This document shows positions 23,201 through 38,200 of a DNA stretch of 64,000 nt, in pieces. The position numbers and the translations under genes are program-made. Under the pieces are notes generated by a model, which was not told the origin of the DNA, searched no databases, and saw only the letters and a list, made by a program, of their open reading frames with translations. Source of the DNA: Denitrobacterium detoxificans. Its GTDB lineage: Bacteria > Actinomycetota > Coriobacteriia > Coriobacteriales > Eggerthellaceae. The stretch is from assembly GCF_015062615.1 (NCBI RefSeq), contig NZ_SUUH01000002.1, positions 62,001-126,000 on the forward strand, in the 5' to 3' direction. Within the stretch, counting starts at the first letter, position 1; each line of letters opens with the position of its first letter.

Positions 23201-26200
23201 GCAGCTGGGACACCCGTTCTGTGCTGAAGATGGGCCAGATGTTCGCTGGCGACACGAGCCTGAAGACCATGTGGGTTGGCGAGCATACCGTGTTCGACAA
23301 GGGCACCGTCGATGACTGGTCGAATAGCGACATGAACATCATCAGCCACTATTGGGAGTCTGGCTCGATGATCAACAAGGATGGCCATGCGGGCGGCTAC
23401 GACTCGTATATGAATTCCGATGCGAGCAAGTACAACCTGTATTCCGGTACGCTTATGGCCGGGACGTACTATGCTCCCACGTGGACCACGAGCATGCGCG
23501 GCATTTCCTGGTGGCACTTCCGCAAGCAGAACGCGCAGAGGGTTACGCTGCGATTTGATATCCAGAGCCTTATGGATGGCGGCGACGCCATTGTGGTGTG
23601 GGATAAGACGCGTCAGACGATACTGGATGTAATCTGGGGTGGCTACATTTCGGGCGCGACGCGTACCTACGCGACCGACGAGGTGTACCTGAGTCTGTAC
23701 AGCACGTGGGGCCATGGCATTCCGCGTGGCTTCATTGGCAATGTGACGTTCGATAACGCCGAGTACGATTGGGCGTGGATTCCCAACCATGACACGTATC
23801 TGCACGATACGGGCCAGTGGGTGAACCAGACTACCGGCCGCGCGTATTCCTCGGGCGACTTTGCGCGCTATGTGGGCAAGAGCGCCATCGATGCAGGGCA
23901 GTGGGTCTGGACGCCTGGCATCACCAGTGGTTCGTTCCCCAGCAACAGCTATGCGTGGTGGCAGCTGGATGCCGATGGCGTGCTCACCATTTGGCTGAAT
24001 GATGGAGCTTCCACGTTCGAGGTAACCGAGCACAATACGGGTGACTCCGACGCCGACAAGCTCACCTGGACGGTGCCGTGGCGTACCATCAGCAATAACA
24101 TTGCCGGTCATGTAACCGCCATCAAGGTGCAGACCGACTCGGCGGGCAACAAGATTCAGCCGCTGAATCTGGATGGTTGGTTCGATGACATGGGCTCCAT
24201 GGTCATCGCCGATGTTGCGAACATCGATACGAGCAAGGCGACCAGCGCGGCGAACATGTTCCGCAACGACAAGAGCATGGTCACGCTGCTGGGTACGGGC
24301 TATGACCCCGATTACGACGACGAGGCGGTGGACAAGTACCTGGATCCCGATTCCGTGACGTCTTCGAGCGTCGTGGGCTGCGCGGGTTGGGATACCAGCA
24401 GGATCACCAATATGGACAGCATGTTCGATGGCTGCCGTAGCCTTACGCGTTTGAACATGAGTACGTGGGATATGCTTACCAGCACGCCTTCCACGAACAA
24501 CATGCTGCGCTATACCGACAGCCTGGAGCTCATGGATATGGGTCCCAACGTGCGCTTCAATCCGCAGAACAATACGGCCACGCCCAATTCCGTGCATACG
24601 ACCTTCTGGGGAAGGAAAAACGGCGGTTACGCACGTGCCCTGGATGGCACCGTGGAGGGTATTAGCAAGTGGACGATTAACGCTCCCGTGGGCGCTACGG
24701 GCATCGTTCTGGACTTCAACAAGCAGGTCGAGCAGATGACCAGTGGCACCTTCACCGGTGGCAGCACGCTGGGTACGGGCGACTATCTGGAGGTAGAGGG
24801 CAACAACGGCGAGAAGTATACCTTCTACAGCGATCGCTACATCTACGATGACGGCGTCAACCCTGCGGTGACCACGTATCGCAATCAGCCGCTTTCCGGC
24901 TTAGACGATAACTCCATCCTGTCGCTTGAGTTCGCTGGCGCCACGCAGGTGATCATGCGTTTGTACAGCAACGAGGATGCCAGCATCGGCAATGGCTTCC
25001 AGGTGTTCGTGAGCTACAAGACGTCTATGGGCACGGTTGCCAGCGCCGCGCTGGCCGAAGCCGGTCTGTACATGTGGCGTCGCAAGAGTGACCAGAAGTG
25101 GGCGCGCAACATCGACAGCTTTATGCGTACCTACGATGGCTCCGCGGCCGTTTCCGTGGGCGCCGACATGTCGGGCCAGTGGGAGCGCGTGGGCGTGTGG
25201 GTCGTGCACTTCGAGACGTTGGCAGGCACCCCGGGCGTTACGGGCGCCATGGACGACGTGTACCTGCCGGCGGGCGAATCGCTCATTCTGCCGGGTGATG
25301 GTACGTATGGTTCCCTTACGTCGCCTTCTTCCGACTATGCTTCGCGTACGGGTGCGTCGAACTATTTCTATCGCAACGGCTACGTGCTGCGTTGGTGGGT
25401 AACCGACCCCACGTACATTCCCGATGCGCAGGATCCGAATAATCAGCCCACGGGCGAATACCGTGTGGGGCAGACGTATCCGAAGGTGCTGAAGAGCGAG
25501 CCTGGTCTGGAAACGCTGTACGCCATTTGGATCGAGGCCATGGATAGCGTCGTGGAATTCTTCCCCGGCGATTCCACCGACGATCCGGTGGATCCCATTG
25601 CCGCATCGCCTGCGGGCACGACGGCCGTTATGAGCGGTAGTGAAGTTGCCAGCTATTACATCTCGTACGCTCCGTACATGTCGGGTGCCGATGTTACCGT
25701 GCCCGCCATTCCCTGGACGCGTCTGGGATACACCTTCGCGGGTTGGCAGCTGGAAGATGCGGATGGCAACCTGGTGGGCGTCATTTCGCCCGACAGTGGC
25801 CTGTTCCGCATGGCGAACCAGGCGGGTCGCCAGATCATAGACCTTTCCGCGTATGGTCTTACGGGCGTTACCGGCAGGTACTACAAGCTCGTGGCCACGT
25901 GGAAGCAGAAGACGGGTTATACGGTTACGTACGATGTGAAGGGCGGAACGCCTGCGAAGGCCAGCCGCACCAACGTTGCCTGGAACGACACCAACCTGTT
26001 TGGCTGGGACGGCGTGTGGCCGACCAAGCATGGCTATCGCAATGACTACAAGGTGATGTTCACCGATAATATGAACGTTGACCATGTGGTTACCACTACT
26101 ACGCGCCTGGGCGACCTTGCGCGCTTCAACGGCAGCGACAGCACGTCCGATACCATCGTTCTGTGGATCAACTGGATTGAACGTGATGCGTCTATCAACT

Positions 26201-29200
26201 TTGTAGCCGCAGGCAAGGGCCTTATTTCGGTAGACGGGTCCACCGATCCCGATCAGATCAATCAGCAGCTCATTCGTACGCTCGTGCCGTGCGTGAGCGG
26301 TTCGGTGTCTTCTGTTTCGGGTGCCGTTTCCACGGGCTATCACCTGGTGTACTGGATTAACTCGCTGAATACCACGCGCTTCTATACGCCTACGCTTTCC
26401 GCGGCGGACATCGCGGCCATATCTCTTGGTCCCGATGGGCTGTATCGTTCGGTGACGTTCACGGCCGTGTTTGCACCGAACGTCTACCGCGTGCAGTTCC
26501 ATCCTGGTACCGGCACGGGCGTCATGGACGACCTGCTGTGCGTGTATGACGTATGGACGCTGGCTCCGGTTGCCGCGGGTAGTATGAGCAAGCCTGGTTT
26601 CGTGTTCAAGGAATGGAATACGGCGCTGAATCCCACGGGTGCAGCCAGCGAGGTGCGCATCGGCGAAGGCGACTGGTTCCGCAACCTGACTACGGTGGAT
26701 GGCGGCGTAGTCACGCTGTACGCTCAGTGGGAGCAAAGCGTTGTCACCTACACCTTCAAATCTGAAAACAGCAATGGCCACATTACCTGGACCGATGGCG
26801 CGGGTACACATGAGGCGTCTGAACATGACTTCACCACGGGTGTTGTGACGGGCACGTTTGACCCGGTTACGGCGGTGGCGCATGACGGCTATCACTTCGT
26901 GAGCTGGATCGACGAGCAGACTGGTGACATCATGACCACCAACCCCACGCTGCTGCTCACGAAGGACAGCGACAAGATGTGGGAATACGGCCGCGTGTAC
27001 GTGGCGCGCTTCGCCCCGAATACCTACACGGTGCATTACATGTACGAGGGCGAAAGTACTGGTGGCGCCATGACTGAAGACTACTTCAACATGACCAACC
27101 AGACGTTCAAGTACGGCATTCAGGAGCGCCTGACCACCATCGATGACGACAGTACGACGCCTGCTGTTTCCGAGGGTACCAAGAAGAGTGGTTACATCTT
27201 CCTGGGTTGGAAGGCTTATCGCATGGTGCTCGGCGTTCCCGTGTATCGCGATGGCTTGCTGGTGAACGCTCAGTACGTATGGAATCTGGCTACCGACGAG
27301 GGCGACACCGTGTACCTGGAAGCCCGTTGGAGCCCGGCGGTCTACTACATCGTCTACCATGACAATTCCGCTCCGGAAGGCATCTACGCGGGCGTCATGG
27401 AAAACCAGCCCATTGCCTACGACGACTTCACGCAGACGCTTACGCCGAATACGTTCAAGCGCGTTGGCTACGACTTCGCTGGTTGGAACGACAAGCCCGA
27501 CGGAACGGGCACCTTGTCGTTCGCCGATGCCGATACGATTACCTTCAACCTGACGAGCACCCCGGGTGACGAAATTCATCTGTACGCGCAGTGGACCGTT
27601 GCCACGTACAAGGTGCAGCTCATTAGTGACGAGATGCATTATCTGTATCCTGTGCGCAATGGCTCGCTGAACCATGCCGACTGGGGCAAGCTTGCCGGTT
27701 CGCTTTCACAGCCGGGTGCGGTGGCTTCGTCCGACAAGGTGCAGGTTATGTACGGGGGCCTGCCCGTGCGTGACTACAACAACGATCCGGTGTATGCGGC
27801 CATCATCGAAAGCGATTGGACGTACAACACCAAGATGACGCAGCCTGTTACGGCTACGCCCACGGTTATGACCGATGCCAATGGCAACATCGTGACCATG
27901 TCGTTTGCGTATTACACGTACGAGATGACGCTGGCCGATGGCACGGTGTATACCGGCTACCTGGCCGATCCGACCACTCTTACCATCCTGGGTGACACGA
28001 AGTTCTACGTGCACTGGGCGCATGATTCCTACACGGTCATCTACGACCCGGGCGATCATGGTCAGTTCGTGGTTGCCGAGGGCAAGACGTATTGGCTGAG
28101 CGTGCCGGGCGGATCGGCAACGACGCTGTACTACTTCTACGACAATGACAAGACGAACGTCGATGGCTACGATACGACGGAAACCAACATCAAGAACTAT
28201 GGCAATCCGCGTGCGAAGCCGGGCTGGGAGTTCCAGTACTGGCAGATTACGCTTTCCGGTGGCACGACCTACCAGCTGCGCAATATGGGCGAGATCTGGT
28301 CGAACATTGGCACCATCAATCAGAATCTGACGTTCTACGCCGTGTATCGCGCGCGTATGCAAACGCTTTCCTTCGACGAGATGGGCGGCTGGGCCACGAA
28401 CGATACGGCGCTCATTACCCGCGCGTATGCGAGCGATGACGACGTGACGTTGCCCACGGCTTCCGACGTGCGCAAGTATGGCTACGATTTGGATGGCTGG
28501 ATGGAAGACCCCACGGTCGAGGTGCTCTATGCTCCCGGATCCACCATCAAGATGTTTGGCTACAACGCCACGCTCTATGCTCACTGGGTACCGCGTACGT
28601 ATTCCGTGGTGTTCGACAACATGGGTGGCGCGTGGCCGGCCAACGGCTCGTACACCTTCACGGGTCGCAAGGATGGCCTGAATTGGAATAGCAATGAGCT
28701 GCTGGACGGCGTGCCCGATCCCGAGAAGACGGGCTACACGTTCGCGGGTTGGTATACCAACCTGGACGGCGGTTCCACGTCGGCCAAGATTTCCAACTCC
28801 ATGCTGTTCGAGGCCATTGCTCCCATCGACCTGATGACGGGCGAGCCCATCGATACCGACGGTACGGTGGTAACGCTTTACGCCAAGTGGGTGGAATCCT
28901 ACACGCAGATCAATTACTACATCATCACGCCCGACTTGCAGGATGCGCCCGAGGGCGGCACGCTCACGCTCGATTCCGAGACGGTGCGTTCCGTGTATGG
29001 CGTTCCCACTGGCACGTCGTTTACGCCGAATGCAGGATATGACTTCCTGTATTGGTATGACGCCGATTACCAGATCGTGTATCAGTACACTGACTCCGCT
29101 GGTCGCACCACTACGGTGTCCGAGGACACCGACCCGGTGTACGAGCCCGATGGCGTAACGCAGAAGAAGTTCGAGGAGACGATCACGCCGCGCAAGCGTA

Positions 29201-32200
29201 CGTATAACCCGTACTTGGGTATCTATGACATCTGGGATGAGTCGAACAGCACGTGGTACGTGGTGGTATCGCCGCATAGCTACACCATCAAGTTCAACAT
29301 GAATGGTGGCGGCGGTAGCATTGACCCAATCGCCATGAAAGTGGGCAAGTCCCTCACGCTCGACGTGACCACGCCGACGCGCGTCGCCTACGAGTTCCTG
29401 GGTTGGAATACGCGTTCCGATGGTCTGGGCACCATGTTCCACAACGGCGATGTGTTGAAGAACCTCTCGCTTGACGACGGCGCGGTGGTAACGCTGTATG
29501 CTGTGTGGAAGGCGAGCGAGGTGTACGTAACCTACGAAGGCAACGCAACCGATGCCGTGCTCACTAGCACGGGCATCGCCGGTTCCTACGTGGAGTACCA
29601 TAGCATGGGCGATTCCGCATACGTGGCTAGCGCCAATGTGTTCACGCGTCCTGGTTGGGTGCTCGACTACTGGACCGATGACGAATACGGCCAGGGCACC
29701 AAGTACTATCCGGGCGCTACGTACGTGGTTCCCACGGTTCCGCTTACGGGCACCATTCGCGTGTTCACGCTGTATGCCCATTGGACGGCCAGCACGTACG
29801 TCATCGAGTATGAGGCTGGCACTCCCGTCTTCCGCGGCTCCATGGATCGTCAGCCCATGACCTTCAGCTACGACCAGTCGCTCAATCCGAACCAGTTCGA
29901 GCGCGAGGGCTACGACTTCGCCGGCTGGGCGCTTTCGGTGGATAACGCTAATACTTCCATCAAGGTGAATGGCTATCCCGGTGGCTACGTCTTCGAGGAC
30001 ATGGAGGTCGTGCGCGACCTGACGAGCATCGCTGGTACGGTTATCCGCATGTATGCCCTGTGGACGCCCAAAGCGAACGAGGTCACCTGGTTCTCCGACG
30101 ATTACACGCGGGGTAGCGTGGTTGGCCCCAACCCGGCAATGACGGTGTATACGGGTTCGCAGCCCGACATCAGTGTCGTCTCCTGGAAGGCGCGTGACGG
30201 CTTCAAGTTCGTGGGTTGGCGTTACGTGACTACCACCGAATGGGGCACCACCATCACCGGTACGGTGCTTTCGCCGGTGGATACCACCATCAATGGCATT
30301 ACCTACAAGGGCGTGAATATCCTTGGTCCCACCGAGTTCTACGCACTGTGGTCCTACGAGCCGGCCGTGGTTTATATGGCGGGCGATCATGGCGCCTTCA
30401 ACACGGGTAAGAAGTGGGGTACGCAGTTCGAGGCCCTGACCGTTGGCCAGGCCGCGCCCGAATACAGTGGCGTTACCGAGATGGTGAAGGAGGATGACGG
30501 CTCATCGTCGTATAGGCCCACGGGCAAGGACGGCTTCGTATTCGCGGGTTGGCGTTGCGCTAGCGGCACCAATTCGGGTACGTTCTACGCCTGGGGTACC
30601 GTGCTTCCGTTCGTGGAGGACGGCACGACCATCTACGTCGCTGAATGGACGTCGGTGAAGAACCTTACCTTCAATCTGAATACCGTGGATCAGTCGGCTA
30701 GCTGGACGACGTCGGCTCCCTCGGGCGCTTCGGGTACGAATGATTACGTGCTGACCAATCAGGTGGGCGACTCCCAGATTACGCTGCCCGGCTATGATGC
30801 CGTGTCGCGTCCTGGGTATCGCTTCACGGGCTGGGGTACGTCGCCCACGGGCTTTGCCCTGTATGCACCGGGCGGCACGTACACTATGCCCGCCGAGCAT
30901 ACTACGCTGTACGCCATTTACCTGCAGTACGTGTATGCAGTGCAGTTCGACTCCGATGGCGGCGCTTATGTGGCACCGCGTGGCGGTCTGTACTGGGATA
31001 GCACGAATTTCATTCCCTCGGTGGCCCCCAGGCGCGACGGCTATCGCTTCGATGGCTGGTACACCAGCGCAGGCACGCTCATTGACGAAACGAGCGATAT
31101 CGCCACGGCCGCCGAAGGCGACGATACGCCGCGCGTGATCACGCTCACCGCGCACTGGCTTGATAACTTCGTGACCGTGTACTACAAGGTAGCCGATGCC
31201 GATGGCAACGTGACCACCGTGGGCGGTACCGTGGGTACCGCGAGCGAGGTCCTGAACTATGGCACGGGCGTCCCCAAGGGCTCCGTGGCCGTAGCCGACG
31301 TGGGATACCACTTCCTGGGTTGGTACCAGGCCAATACGCTCGATCGCAATGGCAACGTGGCGCAGCAGGGCGGTTGCCTGTCTACCGATTCCGCGTGGGC
31401 CCCCACCAAGGCCGCGACCGACTATTGGGAGGACGGCACGACGTGGTATGCGCGCTTTGCGCCCAATACGTACACCGTCACGTTCAATGGCGCTACGCTT
31501 GTCGACTTCGACTGCTACGGCGCCACGCATACTGTGACGCAGGAATTTACCTATGACGTTGCGCAGCGCCTTACCGCTAACGGCGGTCGCTTCACCGCGT
31601 ATGGCTATCGCTTCCTGGGTTGGAATTCCGATGCGAGCCGCGCTGCCGACGGCCTGGTTGAGTACGACGACTACCAGCTCGTGAAAAACATTCTTACGGG
31701 CGCTTCCGGCGACGATGCCATCACGCTGTACGCCGTTTGGGAGGAAATTGAGCTTCCCGATGAGCCGAGTGGTGGTGGCGACGGCGAAGATGCTGGTCAC
31801 TACACCGTGAAATTCGACGGTGGCTACGACTACGACCTGGACTCCGCTGGCATCCAAGACCAGGAATTCACCATTGGCGTATACCAGCGCATTACTCCGG
31901 TGGGCATCAACTTCCGCCGCGAGGGCTACGTGTTCATCGGATGGAACACCGATTACGATTTGGCCAAGGCCGGCAACGTGCAGTTCCAGGACAACCAGCG
32001 CGTGCGCAACCTGTCGCTGCTCGATGGCGATACGGTGACGCTGTACGCGGTCTGGCGCGAAGTGGTGCCCGAGCGCTACTGGACGGTGCGCTTCGATCGC
32101 GGCACGCTTTCCGATCCTAGTTCCATCGGCCTAACCGACCAGAAGATTGAAGTGGGCGTGGCTACGCCGCTGAAGACGGCCTACGGTCGTTATACGCGCG

Positions 32201-35200
32201 ATGGCTACACGTTCGCTGGTTGGAACCATGACTCCACGCAAGCGGAAGCAGGCGTGGTGCAGGTGGTGAATGGCGTGCCCCTGACCGACCGCGTGAAGGT
32301 CACCGACCTGGTGGGAGAGGGCGAGACGTACATTCTCTACGTTGTATGGAAGTACGTGGGCCATACCGTGAGCTACGACGTGAACGGTGGCACCATCGTA
32401 TCTACGGATAGCAGTGGCAATCCTACCGTTACGCCTGAAACCAAGTACTACGAGGAGGGCGTTACCGTCACGCGTGCGCGCGACGACCAGTCCACGGGCT
32501 TCTATCGCTTGGGCTACCTCCTGGTAGGCTGGGATGCCACGCCCAACAAGCAGGGTGATAACCCCGATTACGATTTCCAGAGCACCTTTGTTATGGGCAA
32601 TGATGACGTAGTGTTCTACGCGCATTGGAGCCCCATCACCTACAACGTGCGTTTCCATGGCTATGGTTACGGAGACGAGGACAATGCCGGCTTCGTGCGC
32701 GATACCGCAACGGGCAATCTGCGCGACATGGTCGAACTTACCGGCCTGCGCTACGATCAGCTCTACACCATGCCCTGGAACGAATACATCCACACGGGCT
32801 ATGACTTCGGCGACTGGCATGCCCTTACCGATCGACTCTGGCACCATACCAGCGACCCCGAGCGCTACGTGAACAGTCCTGGTTGGAACGATTACTTCTG
32901 CTTTATCGACAATGGCGGCACGTTCAGCAATCTGTGGACCACCATGGAGGAAGATGGCTCGCCCCATACCGTGGACGTGTACCTGCACTGGATTGGCAGC
33001 AACGTGCCCATCGTGTACGAGAGCAGCAATACCGGTCTGGGTACCGTATCCGGCAAGAGCTACGTCTTCCATGGCGATACGCTTGACTGGGGAGAGGTGC
33101 AGACCAACCCCATCGACGGCTATTGCCTGGATCATTGGGAATATCGCATGGTCACCGACGAGGCTCTGAAGGTGGGCTTGGACTACGAGTCTGGCACGCT
33201 CACCCCGAATGGCATCTACGATTTCGTCATTACGGGCCCCGTGTTCTTCACTGCCGTATGGGCGCCGGCTCACGTAGTGAACTACCTGGCGAACGATCCT
33301 GGTTACGAAGATGGCACGAACTTCTTCGTGGATACCGCTACCGCGCCTGGCACGACCGACGCGCAGAAGAAGGCTGCCGTAAATGGCCAGACGTACTTCC
33401 CGCATGTTTCCATGGACGCTGGCACGAAGACCCCCAAGTTTGCGGGCGATACTTCCGGCAGCGGCGCTCCGAAGGGCAAGAAGGGCATGGTCTTTGCGGG
33501 TTGGAAGAACGAAGATGGCCAGGTTATCGTGACCTCCGAGACTACCGTAAATGGCTCGCAGCATAAGGTGTACGGTTGGGACCTGTCGGGCATTGCCGTG
33601 GCCGACCTGCCCGACGCCAATGGCGATGGCGTGATTACGCTCATTGCCACGTGGGCGCCCGCCAATGCGACCATCGTATTCCACTGGAACCCGGTTCCCG
33701 GTGCCGTGTACAACGAGACCGACACGACGGCAAGCTGGTACGCGAGTGGCACGTACACGCAGGTGACGAGCTTCGATACGCCTACGCAGCTTGATCCGAA
33801 CCTGTTCACGCTGAATGGCTATCGCTTCGATGCGTGGTCGTACATTGCCGGCACGACGCAGAGCGATCGTTTGTGGGCCGACGGGGAAGTCTTCCAGCTT
33901 TCCAGCGCGGAAATCGCGAAGCTGCGCGCCAATGGCTCGCTGGTGCTTTCGCAGGACGATAACGGCGACGACGTATGGACGATGAACCTGTACGTGCATT
34001 GGGTTGCGCGTACCTACACTGTCACTGTCGACAACCCCTACACGGGTGGTTCGGTGAACGCCGACGACCCAAGCTACCTTACCTGGGATGGCACGCTTTC
34101 CTACTATGACAAGCTTTCTTATCGCGACGGCAAGATCACCACGACTCCTGGCTATGGCTACGCCAAGGACAATTACGGCCTGTACAACTGGGAGTGGGTG
34201 TTCACGCTCGATGACGGTACCGAGGTTACGGGTACTGGCGCGGTGAACGTCGTGGGAAGCAAGTTCTACGACCTAGAGGGACATCTGCTTTCCGGCCCCG
34301 TGTACAACGGCACGCCGTGCGACCTTACCGACATTCGCGTGTTGGGCAATGGCTTCGTGCGCCCGAAGTGGGAGCGCCTGTACTCCGTCACCTTCAAGAA
34401 TGGCGAGCATGGCCAGTTCGAGGGCCAGGCGGGCACGTACTTCGACAACCTGCGCGCGGGTACGCAGATTCCCGAATTGGGCTACGGCATGCCCGACTAC
34501 GACATCATTTGCGAACATGATGTTGATCCGGACAATGAGGAACCCACGGTAGCGGGCGAGAACCGTGCACGCTATCTGCTGTCGTACCCGAATCTGTACG
34601 ACTGGAACGAGTTCCTCTCCGATGGCACGAGCAATCTGAACCGCTACCTGCCCATTGGCGACGAAGGCTACGTGTTTGCTGGCTGGGAAGTCGATGGCGG
34701 TTATGGCTCTACGGTCTACCGCTACTATCCGTACGTTTCGAAGATCGACGGTAAGAAGCTCGAGGAGTTCTTCGGCGGCGTTTACACCACCAATCCCGTT
34801 ACCAACGGCACGATTCCTTCGTACGACATTACCGTTACGGCGCTGTGGATTCGCGGCAGCTACACGGTGTACTTCGATCCGAACGAGGGTGCGGGCGTGA
34901 TCATCCACAACAGCAATGGCACGCGCGAAGAGAAGCTGGCTCCCGTGAGGGGCGTGGCGTACTCGCCGTTCGTGACGCCTTCCAAGACCGATGTGCTGCG
35001 TCCTGGTTACGTTCTGAAGGCGTGGAATACCGACCCCGATGGCCTGGGCACGACATACGAGCCTAATGCTGTGTACCCGATTCCGGCGGCCATTACCACG
35101 CTGTATGCCATGTGGGAACAGCAGCAGGCCACTATCAAATACACCACGTCGAACTGGTGGGTCGATTGGGACAACTCCGATGGCACCCTGGCCGACGACG

Positions 35201-38200
35201 AAGATGACCAGGGCCTGAACTGGGGCGATGGCTATGCCTATCAGACGGTCTGGGCTGGCACGGGCTACATGGTCGACCCGCTGAAGCAGAATGTGAACGA
35301 AGACGGCTACCTGATCGACAAGGACGGCAACGTTCTGTATGACGACGAGGGCAACCCGCTCACGCCCGTGAATGAGCCTGGCCCGCGCGCCATTACCGCG
35401 TACTCGCAGCTGGGATATCACTTCCTGCACTGGGCCGACGAATCGGGCAACATCGTGAGCACCGAGCGCACGTTCATTCCGCCTCGCGGTGCCGATGGCG
35501 CATATCATGACGCAACGTACATCGCCGTCTTCACGGAAGATGATGACATCACCATCACGTACTCGGTCGACGTTGCCGATGCTGGCTGGCTCACGCGTAC
35601 GTACGAGAAGGTCGCACCCGCTACGGGCACGGCCATGGGCACGTACCTCTATATCCGCGATGGATATGACTTCCTGGGCTTCTACGATGGCGAGGGCAAC
35701 TACTACGGTATGGGCACGCTCAATACGGAGTATGGCTACTACGAGTTCGTACCTGGCCGCGCTTCCGATGGCATTTACCATGACATCGTCTACATTGCCA
35801 GGTTCAGCGAATCTGCCACGCATTACGTGGTGGAATATTGGCTGCAGGATGGCTCGGGCGAGTACTTCATCAACGAGGCCTACACGGCCAGCTACGATGC
35901 CAAGACGGGCGATGTGATCACCGTTGCGGATGACAGCGACCTGATCAAGCCCTTCGATACCGACGGCGTGACGCGCATCGACCTGGCCGAGGTCTCGCAT
36001 CACCTGTATCGCCCCGATATTTCCACCACCACCATCACGGTGACGGCGGATGGCCTGTCGAAGATCAAGCTGTACTACGACATTGGCTGCTTCACGCTTA
36101 CGTATCGCTATGTGCTGAATGGCCAGGGCATCGTGCCCGCCGATTCGCCCATTGCGCCTACCAATCAGCCGCGCGGCCTGTATCGCAACAGCTCGGTCAT
36201 CTTCGACGATACCGCGGATACCGTTGGCGTGAATGGCTATAAGTTCAGCGGTTGGGTGGCGTACAAGGCAACCGACCTGATTGGCGTGGATTACGCCGAG
36301 CTGTGGAAGAATTACAACTTCAGCAACACGGTGAAGGTTGATCGCGGCCAGCCGACTAACTGGATGACGGGCCTTGAGTATCTGAATACCGACGGCACGA
36401 CGGGTGGCTACCTGGTGCGCAACGGCGCAGGCAACCCGATTCCCATTTGGGCTAACAACCTAGAATTGGGCGCTTTCAACACTACGGTGGCGTATCCGTA
36501 CGACTTCTGGATGCCCGACGACAACGTGATCATCATTGGCTTCTGGGAGGCCAAGGGCTATACGGTGCGCTTCAACATCGACACCGCGGATGCCGCGAAG
36601 GGCGACCTGTACGATGATGCCACCACGTATCCCACGTTGGTGCCTTCGGGAAGCTATGCGTATCGTAATGGCGTTGAGATGGGTACGTACACGCCGCGCG
36701 TGAAGGATATCCAGATTCGCCTGCTCGATCACAACAACTGGATTAACATGGGCTGGAACTACACGATGACGAAGGATGACGGTTCCATCGAGACTGGTTA
36801 CACCATGTCGCCTTCCACCATCCAGATCATGGGCGATACCACGTTCACGGCCGTCTTCGTAGAGCCGCGCGTCATGGCTTACATGACGGGCTCTGGCGGT
36901 AACTTCGTGCAGGGCGTCGACGATCAGACGCTCATTCAGGACATCCCCGTGAACACGCCCATTACCACGCGTGGTTACTACAATGGCGCTGTTGACAACA
37001 GCGTAGCGGGCTACCCGCCCATTTCCACGTTTGCCCCGCAGGGCTACGAGGGCTACGAATTTGCCGGTTGGGCGTGGCGTAAGCACATCGTGACGGTGAG
37101 TGGCGGCTATGCCACGGTTACGCCCGACCCGATCATGCATACGAACGTGAACCTGGCGACGTACAACCAGCTCATTTTGGCCTACGACTACACGCCGAGC
37201 TTCTATAGCAATACTATGCTCTTCGATGCGGGTGTGGATGCCACCACGTTTGCTTTGGGAACCGATTTGATTTTGGATGAGGCATTCCCCACGACGGTGG
37301 ATGCGAACTACGAGTTTGTGGCGCTGTGGACGCCCATTCGCCACGTGTTCACCATCAATGAGAACAACCCCGACCCAACGACCATCACCATCACGCTTGA
37401 TACGGCAACGTACAATACGGCGACTGGCTACTTCGATCAGACGGGTAGTTACGCACCGGGGTATTGCAAGCGCCTGCCGATGTTCAACTACGCAACGCGT
37501 AGCCCTGACGGCTGGGTTATGGATGGCTATTCCGATACGCCCAATGGCGACGTGGTGTACCTTCCCGGTTCGCCCTATACGGTGGGCGGCCTGGACAAGG
37601 TCATCTACATCCACTGGGTTCCCGCGTATCCCTCCACGATTGAGTATGCGGTTGATGGTGGAACGTATGGCGGCGTTTCCGCAGGTGGTTTCGTGTATCG
37701 CGAGAGCGAAGTCGTTACCGGCGTGGGTGGCGCAGCCAAGGGCTCGTATGCCGTTCCCAATAATGGCTACGTATTCGTGAAATGGGTCGATGCTGCGGGT
37801 AATACCCTGAGCAGCGACTCCACTGCCACTACGTTCACTCGTACGGTGGGTACGGTTACCTACACGTACCAGGGCTACAAATTCGTGCCGCCTACGCCTG
37901 CACTTCCCAATGCGTGGCCCAACCCCTCCATCTACTACGCGGTCTTCCAGGAGGCGCCGCAGATCACCATTACGTACATCGTGGCCGATCCGGCGCGCGG
38001 CACTGTGCAGTTGAATGGTGGCGGTTCGCCGGGCACCATGTCGGCCGAAAGCCTGTATCCCGTCTCCGGTACGCCGTTGGGCGCCACCGTGACGCCCAAT
38101 ACGGGTTACACGTATGGGTACTGGGTAGACGAGGATGGCAACAAGGTCACTATGACCTACACGGTGGGTGGCGTAAGCCATCGCCAGCTTGCTGGCATGT

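Larger units (their letters stand above)
12220..24600 (+). repeat. BspA-like (DUF285) leucine-rich repeat array within the giant gene
   Basis: Units of about 30-45 residues repeat the pattern xxMxYMFxNCxxLxxFxGxGM or xWDVSNVTxMxxMFxxC. The array is dense to about 21860. It then becomes sparse, appearing between CUB-like modules around 22920-23290 and 24180-24560. Asn/Cys at one fixed position matches the buried ladder of leucine-rich repeats, giving many cysteines in an exported protein. At DNA level the codons for YMF (tacatgttc) recur throughout. Confidence 0.85.
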
